Assembly (NCBI GenBank): GCA_024279745.1
Contig: JAJRRE010000273.1
Location: 1-11,166 of the forward strand
From: Alphaproteobacteria bacterium
GTDB taxonomy: Bacteria > Pseudomonadota > Alphaproteobacteria > Rhizobiales > Hyphomicrobiaceae
Length of the DNA stretch: 11,166 nt
Direction of reading: 5' to 3'
Every line of letters starts with the position of its first letter. Position 1 is the stretch's first letter. The notes under the pieces were generated by a model, which was not told the origin of the DNA, did no database searches, and saw only the letters and a program-made list of their open reading frames with translations. The position numbers were made by a program, and so were the translations under genes. Shown piece by piece: positions 1 to 6,151 of this stretch.

Positions 1-48
1 AGGCTCTGTGATTGATCGTTGCCAATACTTTAACCCTGATCGGGGGCC

Positions 49-76
49 AATATAGGGCTTCATCACACGCTTGCAA
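49..76 (-). promoter_or_regulatory. Possible leftward sigma70-type promoter
   Basis: On the minus strand a -35 box TTGCAA (71-76) is followed by a 16-base spacer and a -10 box TATATT (54-49), with C just before the -10, close to the alphaproteobacterial CTTGAC-N17-CTATAT pattern. Transcription would start near position 42 and leave the window to the left, so it would serve a gene starting outside it, divergent from kdsB. The spacer is one base shorter than ideal and the downstream gene cannot be seen, so this is a motif-based guess. Confidence 0.35.
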
Positions 77-345
77 CAGGGCAGACCGGCGATCTTGGAG
101 GCTATTGGCGGGACTAATTGTCACCCGGCTGGCATTTAGCCTCGGCTGGCCCAACCCAGGGTGGCGAAAACTGGCGTATTGGTGACAGATCTGATCATGC
201 GGAATCGGTTTTTGATCACGCCAATTGTCTGCTAGAGGACGAGCGGCTACTTTAGTTCATACCGTCGGAAAAGAGGTTGACCCGGACCGGTCAGCGCTTT
301 CCAACTTACTATGACAATTTCACCATTAACAAAGAGCGCTGATCA
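77..345. other. Gene-free leader upstream of kdsB
   Basis: No open frame of useful length and no RNA gene is visible. There is a TTGACC -35-like hexamer at 277-282, but no good -10 lies 16-18 bases after it (the next AT-rich candidate, TACTAT at 307-312, is 24 bases away). A palindrome GACCGGTC lies at 285-292. The kdsB promoter is probably in this stretch but cannot be placed with confidence. The only Shine-Dalgarno candidate is a weak AAAGAG about nine bases before the kdsB ATG. Confidence 0.4.
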
Positions 346-1158
346 ATGCCTAGAAATCTGGTTGTTATTCCTGCCCGCATGGCGTCCACCCGGTTGCCTG
401 ATAAGCCGATGGCGGATATTCACGGCGAGCCGATGATTGTGCATGTCTGGCGCCGGGCCATGGCTGCGCAGATCGGGCGGGTTATTGTTGCTACCGATAG
501 TGAGGCAGTTGCAGGCGCCATACGCTCAGCCGGCGGCGAAGCCGTCATGACACGCGACGATCATGTCTCGGGCTCTGACCGCATTTTTGAAGCGTTGTGC
601 CAGGTCGACCCGGAAGAAGAGATCGACTTTGTCGTCAATCTGCAAGGTGATCTGCCAACCTTGGATGAAGGTTTGGTGCGCGCCTGTCTGGAGCCGCTGA
701 TGGAAGATATTCCGTCGGCCGGCAACGCCAGCCGTCTTCTGGGCGCTGGTATGTCGGCGCGCCAGGGACCTCAAATTGCAACGCTGGCAGTTGAGATCAC
801 CAAGCAAAGCGAGCGCACCAACCCAAATGTTGTAAAGGTTGTGGGGGCACAGCTTCGCGCATCGCCAAGTGCTCAGGGGAAGCGATTGCGCGCGCTGTAT
901 TTCACCAGAGCTACAGCGCCTTACGGCGATGGCCCGCTTTATCATCACATCGGCATTTATGCCTATCGGCGCAATGCGCTGGAGCGGTTCGTATCCTTGC
1001 GCCCGTCAGAACTTGAACTGCGCGAAAGATTGGAGCAATTGCGCGCGCTGGAAGATGGCATGCGCATCGATGTCAGCATCGTTGACACGCTTCCCCTGGG
1101 TGTCGATACTCCAGAAGATTTAGAGCGTGCCCGCACCATATTGTCTACCGAGGCTTAA
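346..1158 (+). CDS. kdsB: 3-deoxy-manno-octulosonate cytidylyltransferase (CMP-KDO synthetase)
   Basis: This cytoplasmic enzyme couples CTP to KDO to give CMP-KDO, the activated sugar used to build the inner core of lipopolysaccharide. The 270-residue protein has the full family pattern: the nucleotide-binding start IPARMASTRLPDKP (residues 8-21), VATDS (48-52), GGEAVMT and HVSGSDR (63-79), the metal-binding NLQGD (98-102), FTRATAPYG (186-194), GIYAYRR (203-209), ERLEQLRALEDG (227-238) and GVDTPEDLERAR (252-263). Length is slightly above the roughly 250 residues of enteric KdsB and normal for alphaproteobacteria. The ATG at 346 starts exactly at the conserved N-terminal strand. It is the first gene of a co-directional run, but a palindromic element separates it from pheA, so co-transcription with pheA is uncertain. 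Confidence 0.97.
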   Translation: MPRNLVVIPARMASTRLPDKPMADIHGEPMIVHVWRRAMAAQIGRVIVATDSEAVAGAIRSAGGEAVMTRDDHVSGSDRIFEALCQVDPEEEIDFVVNLQGDLPTLDEGLVRACLEPLMEDIPSAGNASRLLGAGMSARQGPQIATLAVEITKQSERTNPNVVKVVGAQLRASPSAQGKRLRALYFTRATAPYGDGPLYHHIGIYAYRRNALERFVSLRPSELELRERLEQLRALEDGMRIDVSIVDTLPLGVDTPEDLERARTILSTEA

Positions 1159-1221
1159 GGGCATAGCGTTTAAGATTTGACCCTTAAGATATGGTCCTCA
1201 GGAGCAGACCCTAAGGGTCTG
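1154..1221 (+). other. Two inverted repeats after kdsB
   Basis: An 8-bp perfect repeat CTTAAGGG (1154-1161) / CCCTTAAG (1181-1188) with a 19-base loop overlaps the kdsB stop codon. It is followed by CAGACCCT (1205-1212) and AGGGTCTG (1214-1221), an almost perfect 17-base palindrome. Either could fold in the kdsB mRNA end. There is no T run after them, so they are not classical intrinsic terminators. The short-spaced palindrome could equally be a protein-binding site or the flank of the adjacent element. Confidence 0.35.
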
Positions 1222-1224
1222 GCT

Positions 1225-1425
1225 CTAGCAGGTTGTTGAAAAACTCCCCTCCCCCAACGCGGGGAGGGGGCGGGGGTGGGGGGAGCTATGATCGAGTTCT
1301 AAATTTAGTACCTCAAACTTCGCCACACCCCACCCCTAGCCCCTCCCCGTCGTCGTGTTGCACGCGCGAAGCACGATGGGAGGGGAAAAGAAAAAGGCCA
1401 AAATCGAATTTCAACAGCCTGCTAG
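1225..1425. mobile_element. MITE-like palindromic element with CTAG ends
   Basis: The element begins CTAGCAGGTTGTTGAAA (1225-1241) and ends with the inverse of CTAGCAGGCTGTTGAAA (1409-1425), terminal inverted repeats that agree at 16 of 17 positions. CTAG at both ends may be a 4-bp target duplication or part of the repeat; it is itself a palindrome, so the two cannot be told apart. Inside, the left arm carries a C-rich block, a short loop and a G-rich block (about 1244-1288), and the right arm holds the same blocks inverted (about 1326-1385) with a longer loop between its C-rich and G-rich parts. The whole is thus a large imperfect palindrome with a hairpin in each arm. No transposase is encoded. 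It resembles small non-autonomous elements mobilised in trans; the family of the parent IS is not determined. Confidence 0.6.
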
Positions 1426-1517
1426 GGGCTGGCATTCACGGATTTAACAATCAGCTTCAGTTCAAGATCAGCTCATTTTTCTCATTAACCGGTTTTCTTC
1501 CCAAGCATCGGATCGCC

Positions 1518-1571
1518 ATGTCAGCTTCCCCAACCATGTCAGCCTCCCCGAAAATGTCAGCGCCTCTTGCA
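1518..1571 (+). repeat. 18-bp tandem repeat carrying three pheA start codons
   Basis: Two 18-bp units, ATGTCAGCTTCCCCAACC (1518-1535) and ATGTCAGCCTCCCCGAAA (1536-1553), agree at 14 of 18 positions. A third partial unit starts ATGTCAGC at 1554. All three ATGs are in the pheA frame, giving the N-terminus MSASPTMSASPKMSAP. The repeat therefore multiplies the start codon without shifting frame, and no strong Shine-Dalgarno sequence singles out one of them. Confidence 0.7.
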
Positions 1572-2477
1572 ACGTCAGCCAAACGTATATCATTCCAGGG
1601 TGAGCCGGGCGCCAATTCCCATAACGCCTGCAAAGCAATGTATCCAAAACTGGAAGCGGTTCCCTGCGCGACATTTGAAGACGCCCTTGATGCGGTCAGC
1701 TCCAAGGACTGCGATCTGGCGATGATCCCGATTGAAAATTCGGTCGCCGGGCGGGTGGCGGATATCCATCATCTGTTGCCCGGCGTGCGGCTGTTTATTG
1801 TCGCCGAGCATTTTGAGCGCGTGCGTCATCAGCTGATGGCCTTGCCCGGCGCCAGTCTTGAAACCGTGAAGCGGGCGCTGTCCCATACTCATGCGCTGGG
1901 CCAATGCGGCAAGATGCTTAAAAAACTGAATATCGCGCCAGTTCCTGAAGCCGATACGGCAGGCGCCGCGCGGATTGTCTCGGAGGCCGGCGATATGTCA
2001 TTGGCGGCCATTGCGTCGAAACTGGCGGCGGAAATTTATGGTTTGAAAATACTGGCGCAGGATATTGAGGACGAAGTGCATAACACAACGCGCTTTGTTA
2101 TTCTTGCCAATGAACCTGTTGAGGTGAAGCTTGCAGGACAAGCGGGGCCGGTGAGGGAGAACGGCGAGATGGAGGACGGGCTTGTCATGACCTCTTTTTT
2201 GTTTCGCGTGCGCAACGTCCCGGCGGCGCTGTATAAAACCATGGGCGGGTTTGCCACCAACGGCGTCAACATGACCAAGCTGGAATCTTATCAATTGGGC
2301 GGCTCGTTCAATGCGACCATGTTTTTTGCCGATATCGAGGGGCACCCGGATGAGCGGCGCGTCGCCCTGGCATTGGAGGAGCTGAATTTTTTCACCACCG
2401 ATGTGCAGATGCTCGGCACTTACCGGGCCAGCACATTTCGCAGCAAGCTCGCTGCCAAAGCGAATGGTTCGGATTGA
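1518..2477 (+). CDS. pheA: Prephenate dehydratase (monofunctional, ACT-regulated)
   Basis: The enzyme turns prephenate into phenylpyruvate by decarboxylation and dehydration, the committed step to phenylalanine. Numbering from the ATG at 1518 (319 residues), the catalytic domain opens at RISFQGEPGANSH (23-35), continues with IPIENSVAGRVADIHHLLP (70-88), and carries the catalytic TTRF motif at 190-193. A C-terminal ACT domain (about 222-305, with KLESYQLGG at 254-262) should bind phenylalanine for feedback inhibition. There is no chorismate mutase domain, as usual outside enteric bacteria. The start is uncertain: 1518, 1536 and 1554 are equivalent in-frame ATGs, and 1554 gives the length closest to the conserved core. 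An open frame also extends upstream through the palindromic element to a TTG at 1233, but that part has no PheA similarity. A short GGGGC-ATAA-GCCCC hairpin follows the stop (2482-2495), without a T run. Confidence 0.93.
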   Translation: MSASPTMSASPKMSAPLATSAKRISFQGEPGANSHNACKAMYPKLEAVPCATFEDALDAVSSKDCDLAMIPIENSVAGRVADIHHLLPGVRLFIVAEHFERVRHQLMALPGASLETVKRALSHTHALGQCGKMLKKLNIAPVPEADTAGAARIVSEAGDMSLAAIASKLAAEIYGLKILAQDIEDEVHNTTRFVILANEPVEVKLAGQAGPVRENGEMEDGLVMTSFLFRVRNVPAALYKTMGGFATNGVNMTKLESYQLGGSFNATMFFADIEGHPDERRVALALEELNFFTTDVQMLGTYRASTFRSKLAAKANGSD

Positions 2478-2527
2478 TGGGGGGGCATAAGCCCCGCCGG
2501 GTTTGAGCGTTGTGAAAGAGGTGAACC

Positions 2528-3277
2528 ATGCGTCTTGAAAATAAAATTGCGATTGTAACCGGGGCGGCGTCGGGCTTTGGCAAAGCTATTGCGCGCTGCT
2601 ATGCGGCTGAAGGCGCCAAGGTGGTGATTGCCGATATTAACGGGGACGGCGCGGCGAAAGTCGCTGGGCAGATCGGCGACAGCGCCATTGCCGTCACTTG
2701 CGATGTAACCCGGCGCGCAGACGTCGAAGCTATGGTCGCGGCTTGCACTAATGCTTTTGGCGGCGTCGACATCATGGTCAATAATGCCGGCTACACCCAT
2801 GCCAATCAGCCAATGCTGGAGGTTGCCGAAGACGAGTTCGACCGCATCATGGCGGTGAATGTCAAATCCATTTATCTGTCGGCGCTGGCTGTAGTGCCTG
2901 AAATGGAGCGGCGCGGCGGCGGCGTCATCATCAACACCGCGTCAACAGCTGGCGTGCGGCCACGCCCCGGCCTGACCTGGTATAACGGCTCCAAGGGCGC
3001 GGCGATCATATTGACAAAATCCATGGCGGCGGAGCTGGCGCCGAAGAAAATCCGCGTCTGTGCGATCAATCCGGTGATTGGCGAAACGGGTATGCTGGAG
3101 CAGTTCATGGGGCTTCCCGACACGCCGAAAAATCGCGCCAAATTCGTCGCGACCATTCCCTGGGGCCGGATGTCAAAGCCTGAAGATATCGCCAATGCGG
3201 CTTTGTTTTTTGCCGATCCGGCATCGGACATGATCACCGGTGTGTGCATGGAAGTTGACGGAGGCCGGTGTGTGTAG
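2528..3277 (+). CDS. SDR-family NAD(P)-dependent oxidoreductase
   Basis: This is a classical short-chain dehydrogenase/reductase of 249 residues, the normal family length, acting in the cytoplasm on an unknown alcohol or ketone. Seen in the sequence: the cofactor loop TGAASGFG (11-18), D36 at the end of the second strand (which favours NAD over NADP), NNAG (85-88), N111, the catalytic S139, and Y152-N-G-S-K156, which completes the Asn-Ser-Tyr-Lys tetrad. It ends in the usual EVDGGRCV. The ATG has a good Shine-Dalgarno (AAGAGGTG, five bases upstream). It lies 50 bases after pheA and 51 before the amidase, and the three are probably co-transcribed. 3-oxoacyl-ACP reductase is a common automatic label for such proteins, but nothing here supports a role in fatty-acid synthesis. 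Confidence 0.9.
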   Translation: MRLENKIAIVTGAASGFGKAIARCYAAEGAKVVIADINGDGAAKVAGQIGDSAIAVTCDVTRRADVEAMVAACTNAFGGVDIMVNNAGYTHANQPMLEVAEDEFDRIMAVNVKSIYLSALAVVPEMERRGGGVIINTASTAGVRPRPGLTWYNGSKGAAIILTKSMAAELAPKKIRVCAINPVIGETGMLEQFMGLPDTPKNRAKFVATIPWGRMSKPEDIANAALFFADPASDMITGVCMEVDGGRCV

Positions 3278-3328
3278 GGGGGATGCAAGGGCCTGTGTGC
3301 CAGTGAAACTTGCGGGAGTATGTAACTC

Positions 3329-4519
3329 ATGAGTGACCTTCCAGGCGATCCCATTGGCGCCTTCTGCATCGTTAATAACGTCGCATTAAAGGGGGCGCCC
3401 GATGGTCCGCTGAGCGGTTTGACCATGGGCGTCAAGGATCTGTTCGACATTGCCGGACATCGCACCGGCTTTGGCAATCCGACCTGGCTTGCTACTCATG
3501 AACCGGCCGCCCAGACCGCGCGCGTGGTACAAAATTTGGTTGAGGCAGGCGCCGACATGATCGGCAAAACCCAATGCGATGAACTGTGCTTTTCTCTCTA
3601 CGGCGAAAACGCTCATTATGGTACGCCGGTCAATGTTAATGCGCCAGGGCGTATTCCGGGCGGCTCCTCGTCTGGTTCGGCGGCGGCGGTGGCGGCGGGG
3701 CTTGTTGATTTCGCGCTGGGCTCCGATACGGGCGGCTCGGTGCGGTTGCCGGCGAGCTATTGCGGGCTGTACGGCATTCGCACCAGCCATGGCCGGGTTC
3801 CGGTTCACGGCGTCGCGCCCCTGGCGCATAGTTTCGATACCGTCGGCTGGCTTGCCCGCGACGGGGTGCTGCTCAACCGGCTTGCGGCCTATTTCCTCGA
3901 TGACCACGCGCCGGCCGCGACCATGCCGACGCAGCTGCTGGTTTTAAAGGATGGCTTTGATCTGGCCGGCGATGAGGTTGGTGCGGCTCTTGCTCCCGCG
4001 TTGGCGCAGCTGGAAACGCTGATTGGTCCGGCAAAACCGATCAGACTTGGCACAGAGCGAATTGAGCAGATGGTGCTTGATCTTCGCGTCATGCAAGGCG
4101 CCCAGGTCTGGCAAAACCACGGGCGCTGGGTGCGCGAGTCCAATCCTCAATTCGGCACCGGACTGGCGGAGCGGATTGAGTGGACCGCAACCATAACTCC
4201 GGGCGAGCTTGCAGCACCCAAGGCCCGTCGCCAGATATGGCTGCAAGAAGCGCGAGACTTATTGCCCCCTGGTACGGTTTTGTGTCTGCCCACGGCACCA
4301 GGGCCGCCGCCGCGGCGCGGAGAAATGGCGGGCGGGCTTGAGGGCTACCGCGAGCGCTTGTTCCAGCTATTATGTCTGGCCGGGCTGGGCGCTCTGCCGC
4401 AAATCAACCTGCCGCTGGCCACTGTTGACGGCGCCCCGCTTGGCCTTGGCGTCATGGCCGGGCCGGGGGGCGATGAAACTTTGCTTGCGCTTGGCGCTAA
4501 AATCAGTGAACAAGCTTGA
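3329..4519 (+). CDS. Amidase-signature-family amidase
   Basis: The protein is a 396-residue amidase-signature hydrolase that cleaves an amide bond with a Ser-cisSer-Lys triad. The triad is visible: Lys36 in GVKDLFD, Ser113 in GGSSSGSAAA (111-120), and the nucleophile Ser137 in GSDTGGSVRLPASYCG (131-146). At 396 residues it is shorter than GatA (about 480) and closer to the compact AMI1-like amidases that act on small amides such as indole-3-acetamide; the actual substrate is not readable. There is no signal peptide, so it should be cytoplasmic. GGGAG lies about ten bases before the ATG at 3329. Pairing with the SDR upstream suggests a two-step conversion of a small amide-containing compound, which is inference. 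It is not GatA: no gatB or gatC is nearby. Confidence 0.92.
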   Translation: MSDLPGDPIGAFCIVNNVALKGAPDGPLSGLTMGVKDLFDIAGHRTGFGNPTWLATHEPAAQTARVVQNLVEAGADMIGKTQCDELCFSLYGENAHYGTPVNVNAPGRIPGGSSSGSAAAVAAGLVDFALGSDTGGSVRLPASYCGLYGIRTSHGRVPVHGVAPLAHSFDTVGWLARDGVLLNRLAAYFLDDHAPAATMPTQLLVLKDGFDLAGDEVGAALAPALAQLETLIGPAKPIRLGTERIEQMVLDLRVMQGAQVWQNHGRWVRESNPQFGTGLAERIEWTATITPGELAAPKARRQIWLQEARDLLPPGTVLCLPTAPGPPPRRGEMAGGLEGYRERLFQLLCLAGLGALPQINLPLATVDGAPLGLGVMAGPGGDETLLALGAKISEQA

Positions 4520-4579
4520 AGGGCGCGGCTGATTGGATTGTTTGGCTCTTTAAATTTTGGTGGGATAGCGGGAAACAGC

Positions 4580-5245
4580 ATGGGGCGTGAGGTCAAAGCT
4601 ACGCAGCACAAGCCGGGAACGATGGCCGCCAGCCAACGCAAAGCACCGCTGAAGAAAGAGCCGCTGAAAATCGTCGGCTGGCGCGAATGGGTTGCCTTTC
4701 CAGAATTTGGCGGCCCGTCCGTCCGCGCCAAGGTCGATACCGGCGCGCGCACATCTGCCATTCATGCGCGCAACGTCAAGATCACGATGCGTGAGGGACG
4801 GGAGATCGCCGAGTTCGATATCTACCCGCATCAACGCGATAGTCAGACCGTCTTGCATTGCCGCGCGCCAATTGTTGCGCGCCGCCGTATCCGTAATTCA
4901 GGCGGGGATGTGCAGGACCGGGTGATTGTGCGCACAACCATTCGCCTTGGTGAAGATGTTTTTGAAATCGATTTATCGCTGACACGGCGCGATCAGATGG
5001 GCTATCGGATGCTGCTGGGGCGGCGCGCGCTCAAAAAGCGCTATGTGGTGGATTCAGGCCGTTCTTATGTGCAAGGTCCCAGCAAAAGCGGGCGTCGCAG
5101 AAAGCCGGACTTGCGAAAATCCATTACCGGCGGTGGTAGTGTCGGCGGCGTTCCAGGAACCGATGACGGCGGACACGAACACGAGCGCGGCGACGAGACC
5201 AATGCACAACCATCCAGCCCCTTAACCAAGCGGAGAGCCAAATGA
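4580..5245 (+). CDS. RimB-type retropepsin-like protease (COG4067, 'ATP-dependent zinc protease')
   Basis: The conserved domain (about residues 30-165 of 221) matches the family once labelled ATP-dependent zinc protease and now regarded as retropepsin-like. It shows IVGWREWVAFPEFG (31-44), the aspartic-protease-like KVDTGARTSAIHA (51-63, candidate catalytic D53 in DTG), and MLLGRRALKKRYVVD (144-158), which looks like the second hydrophobic-Gly element of that fold. I see no HExxH zinc-protease motif. Members of this family sit beside rimK in several proteobacteria (rimB of the Pseudomonas rimABK operon). The stop overlaps the rimK start by four bases (ATGA), implying translational coupling. 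A basic and then Gly/Asp-rich tail of about 55 residues (166-221) follows the domain and looks disordered. Start choice: ATG 4580 with a weak GCGGGAAA upstream; TTG 4538 and ATG 4622 are alternatives, all before the domain. Confidence 0.82.
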   Translation: MGREVKATQHKPGTMAASQRKAPLKKEPLKIVGWREWVAFPEFGGPSVRAKVDTGARTSAIHARNVKITMREGREIAEFDIYPHQRDSQTVLHCRAPIVARRRIRNSGGDVQDRVIVRTTIRLGEDVFEIDLSLTRRDQMGYRMLLGRRALKKRYVVDSGRSYVQGPSKSGRRRKPDLRKSITGGGSVGGVPGTDDGGHEHERGDETNAQPSSPLTKRRAK

Positions 5246-6147
5246 AAATCGCAATGCTGAGTGTGAACCCGGCGCTCTACAGCTCCAAGCGGCTGGTTGA
5301 GGCGGCGGAGTTTCGCGGCCACACCATCGATATCATCAATACTTTGCGGGTGACGATCAACATCGCGGCGCTGAAACCATCGGCTTATTATAATGGCGAA
5401 AAACTTGAGGGCTATGACGCCGTGATCCCGCGGATCGGCGCGTCGATCACCTATTACGGCACGGCGGTTCTGCGCCAGTTCGAAATGATGGGCGTCTATC
5501 CGCTAAACGAATCTGTCGCGATCACCCGCTCGCGCGATAAACTGCGCTCGATGCAATTATTGTCACGCAAGGGCGTCGGCCTGCCGGTGACGGTATTTGC
5601 CAATGACGCCAAGAAGGCCGATGAAGTCATAGCGCTGGCGGGTGGCGCGCCGGTGGTGATCAAACTGCTGGAAGGCACGCAGGGCATTGGTGTCGTGCTG
5701 GCGGAGACGCATAATTCGGCGAAATCCGTGATCGAGGCGTTTCGCGGCGCCAATGTCAATATTCTGGTGCAGGAATTCATCAAGGAGGCGGGCGGCACCG
5801 ACATCCGCTGTCTGGTCATCGGCGACAAAGTGATTGCGGCCATGGAGCGCAAGGGCGTTGAGGGGGATTTTCGCTCCAACCTACATCGCGGCGGCTCTTC
5901 CCGGCCTATTAAAATCACGACACAGGAGCGCTCATCTGCCCTGGGTGCGGCCAAGGTCATGGGGCTGAATGTGTGCGGCGTCGATTTGCTGCGCTCTAAT
6001 CATGGGCCTGTTGTCATGGAGGTCAATTCCTCGCCCGGCCTGGAGGGCATTGAGACCGCAACCGGGATTGATGTCGCCGGCAAGATAATTGATTTCCTCG
6101 CCAAAACCCATAAGCCCGGCAAAACGCGCACGCGCGGGCATGGGTAG
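5242..6147 (+). CDS. rimK: RimK-type ATP-grasp amino-acid ligase
   Basis: This is an ATP-grasp enzyme of 301 residues, almost exactly the length of E. coli RimK, which adds glutamate to the C-terminus of ribosomal protein S6 and can also make poly-glutamate. Visible elements: the N-terminal pre-ATP-grasp domain (MKIAMLSVNP onward, PRIGASITYYG at 63-73), ATP-binding K100 and K141 in VIKLLEGTQGIGV (139-151), EAGGTDIRCLVIGDKVIAAM (182-201), the substrate loop FRSNLHRGGSS (210-220), and the Mg-binding D248, E260 and N262 in GVDLL and VMEVNSSPGLEGIE. All key residues are present, so an active ligase is expected. It overlaps rimB upstream by four bases and is followed immediately by the deacylase. 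S6 as substrate is inferred from the family; other RimK-like ligases modify peptides or small molecules, and rpsF is not in this window. Confidence 0.93.
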   Translation: MKIAMLSVNPALYSSKRLVEAAEFRGHTIDIINTLRVTINIAALKPSAYYNGEKLEGYDAVIPRIGASITYYGTAVLRQFEMMGVYPLNESVAITRSRDKLRSMQLLSRKGVGLPVTVFANDAKKADEVIALAGGAPVVIKLLEGTQGIGVVLAETHNSAKSVIEAFRGANVNILVQEFIKEAGGTDIRCLVIGDKVIAAMERKGVEGDFRSNLHRGGSSRPIKITTQERSSALGAAKVMGLNVCGVDLLRSNHGPVVMEVNSSPGLEGIETATGIDVAGKIIDFLAKTHKPGKTRTRGHG

Positions 6148-6151
6148 AGCC

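Noticed and set aside
2482..2495. GGGGC-ATAA-GCCCC hairpin after pheA considered as a terminator.
   Set aside because: The stem is only 5 bp and no T run follows; the next gene starts 33 bases later in the same direction.
2872..3477. Leftward open frame (201 codons) antisense to the SDR and amidase.
   Set aside because: The plus-strand frames have complete catalytic motifs; this one has none and spans the gap between two real genes.
6089..6151. Upstream TTG start for the deacylase, giving a 21-residue extension.
   Set aside because: The extension lies wholly within the rimK coding sequence, is basic and unlike the family N-terminus; ATG 6152 or 6140 fits better.
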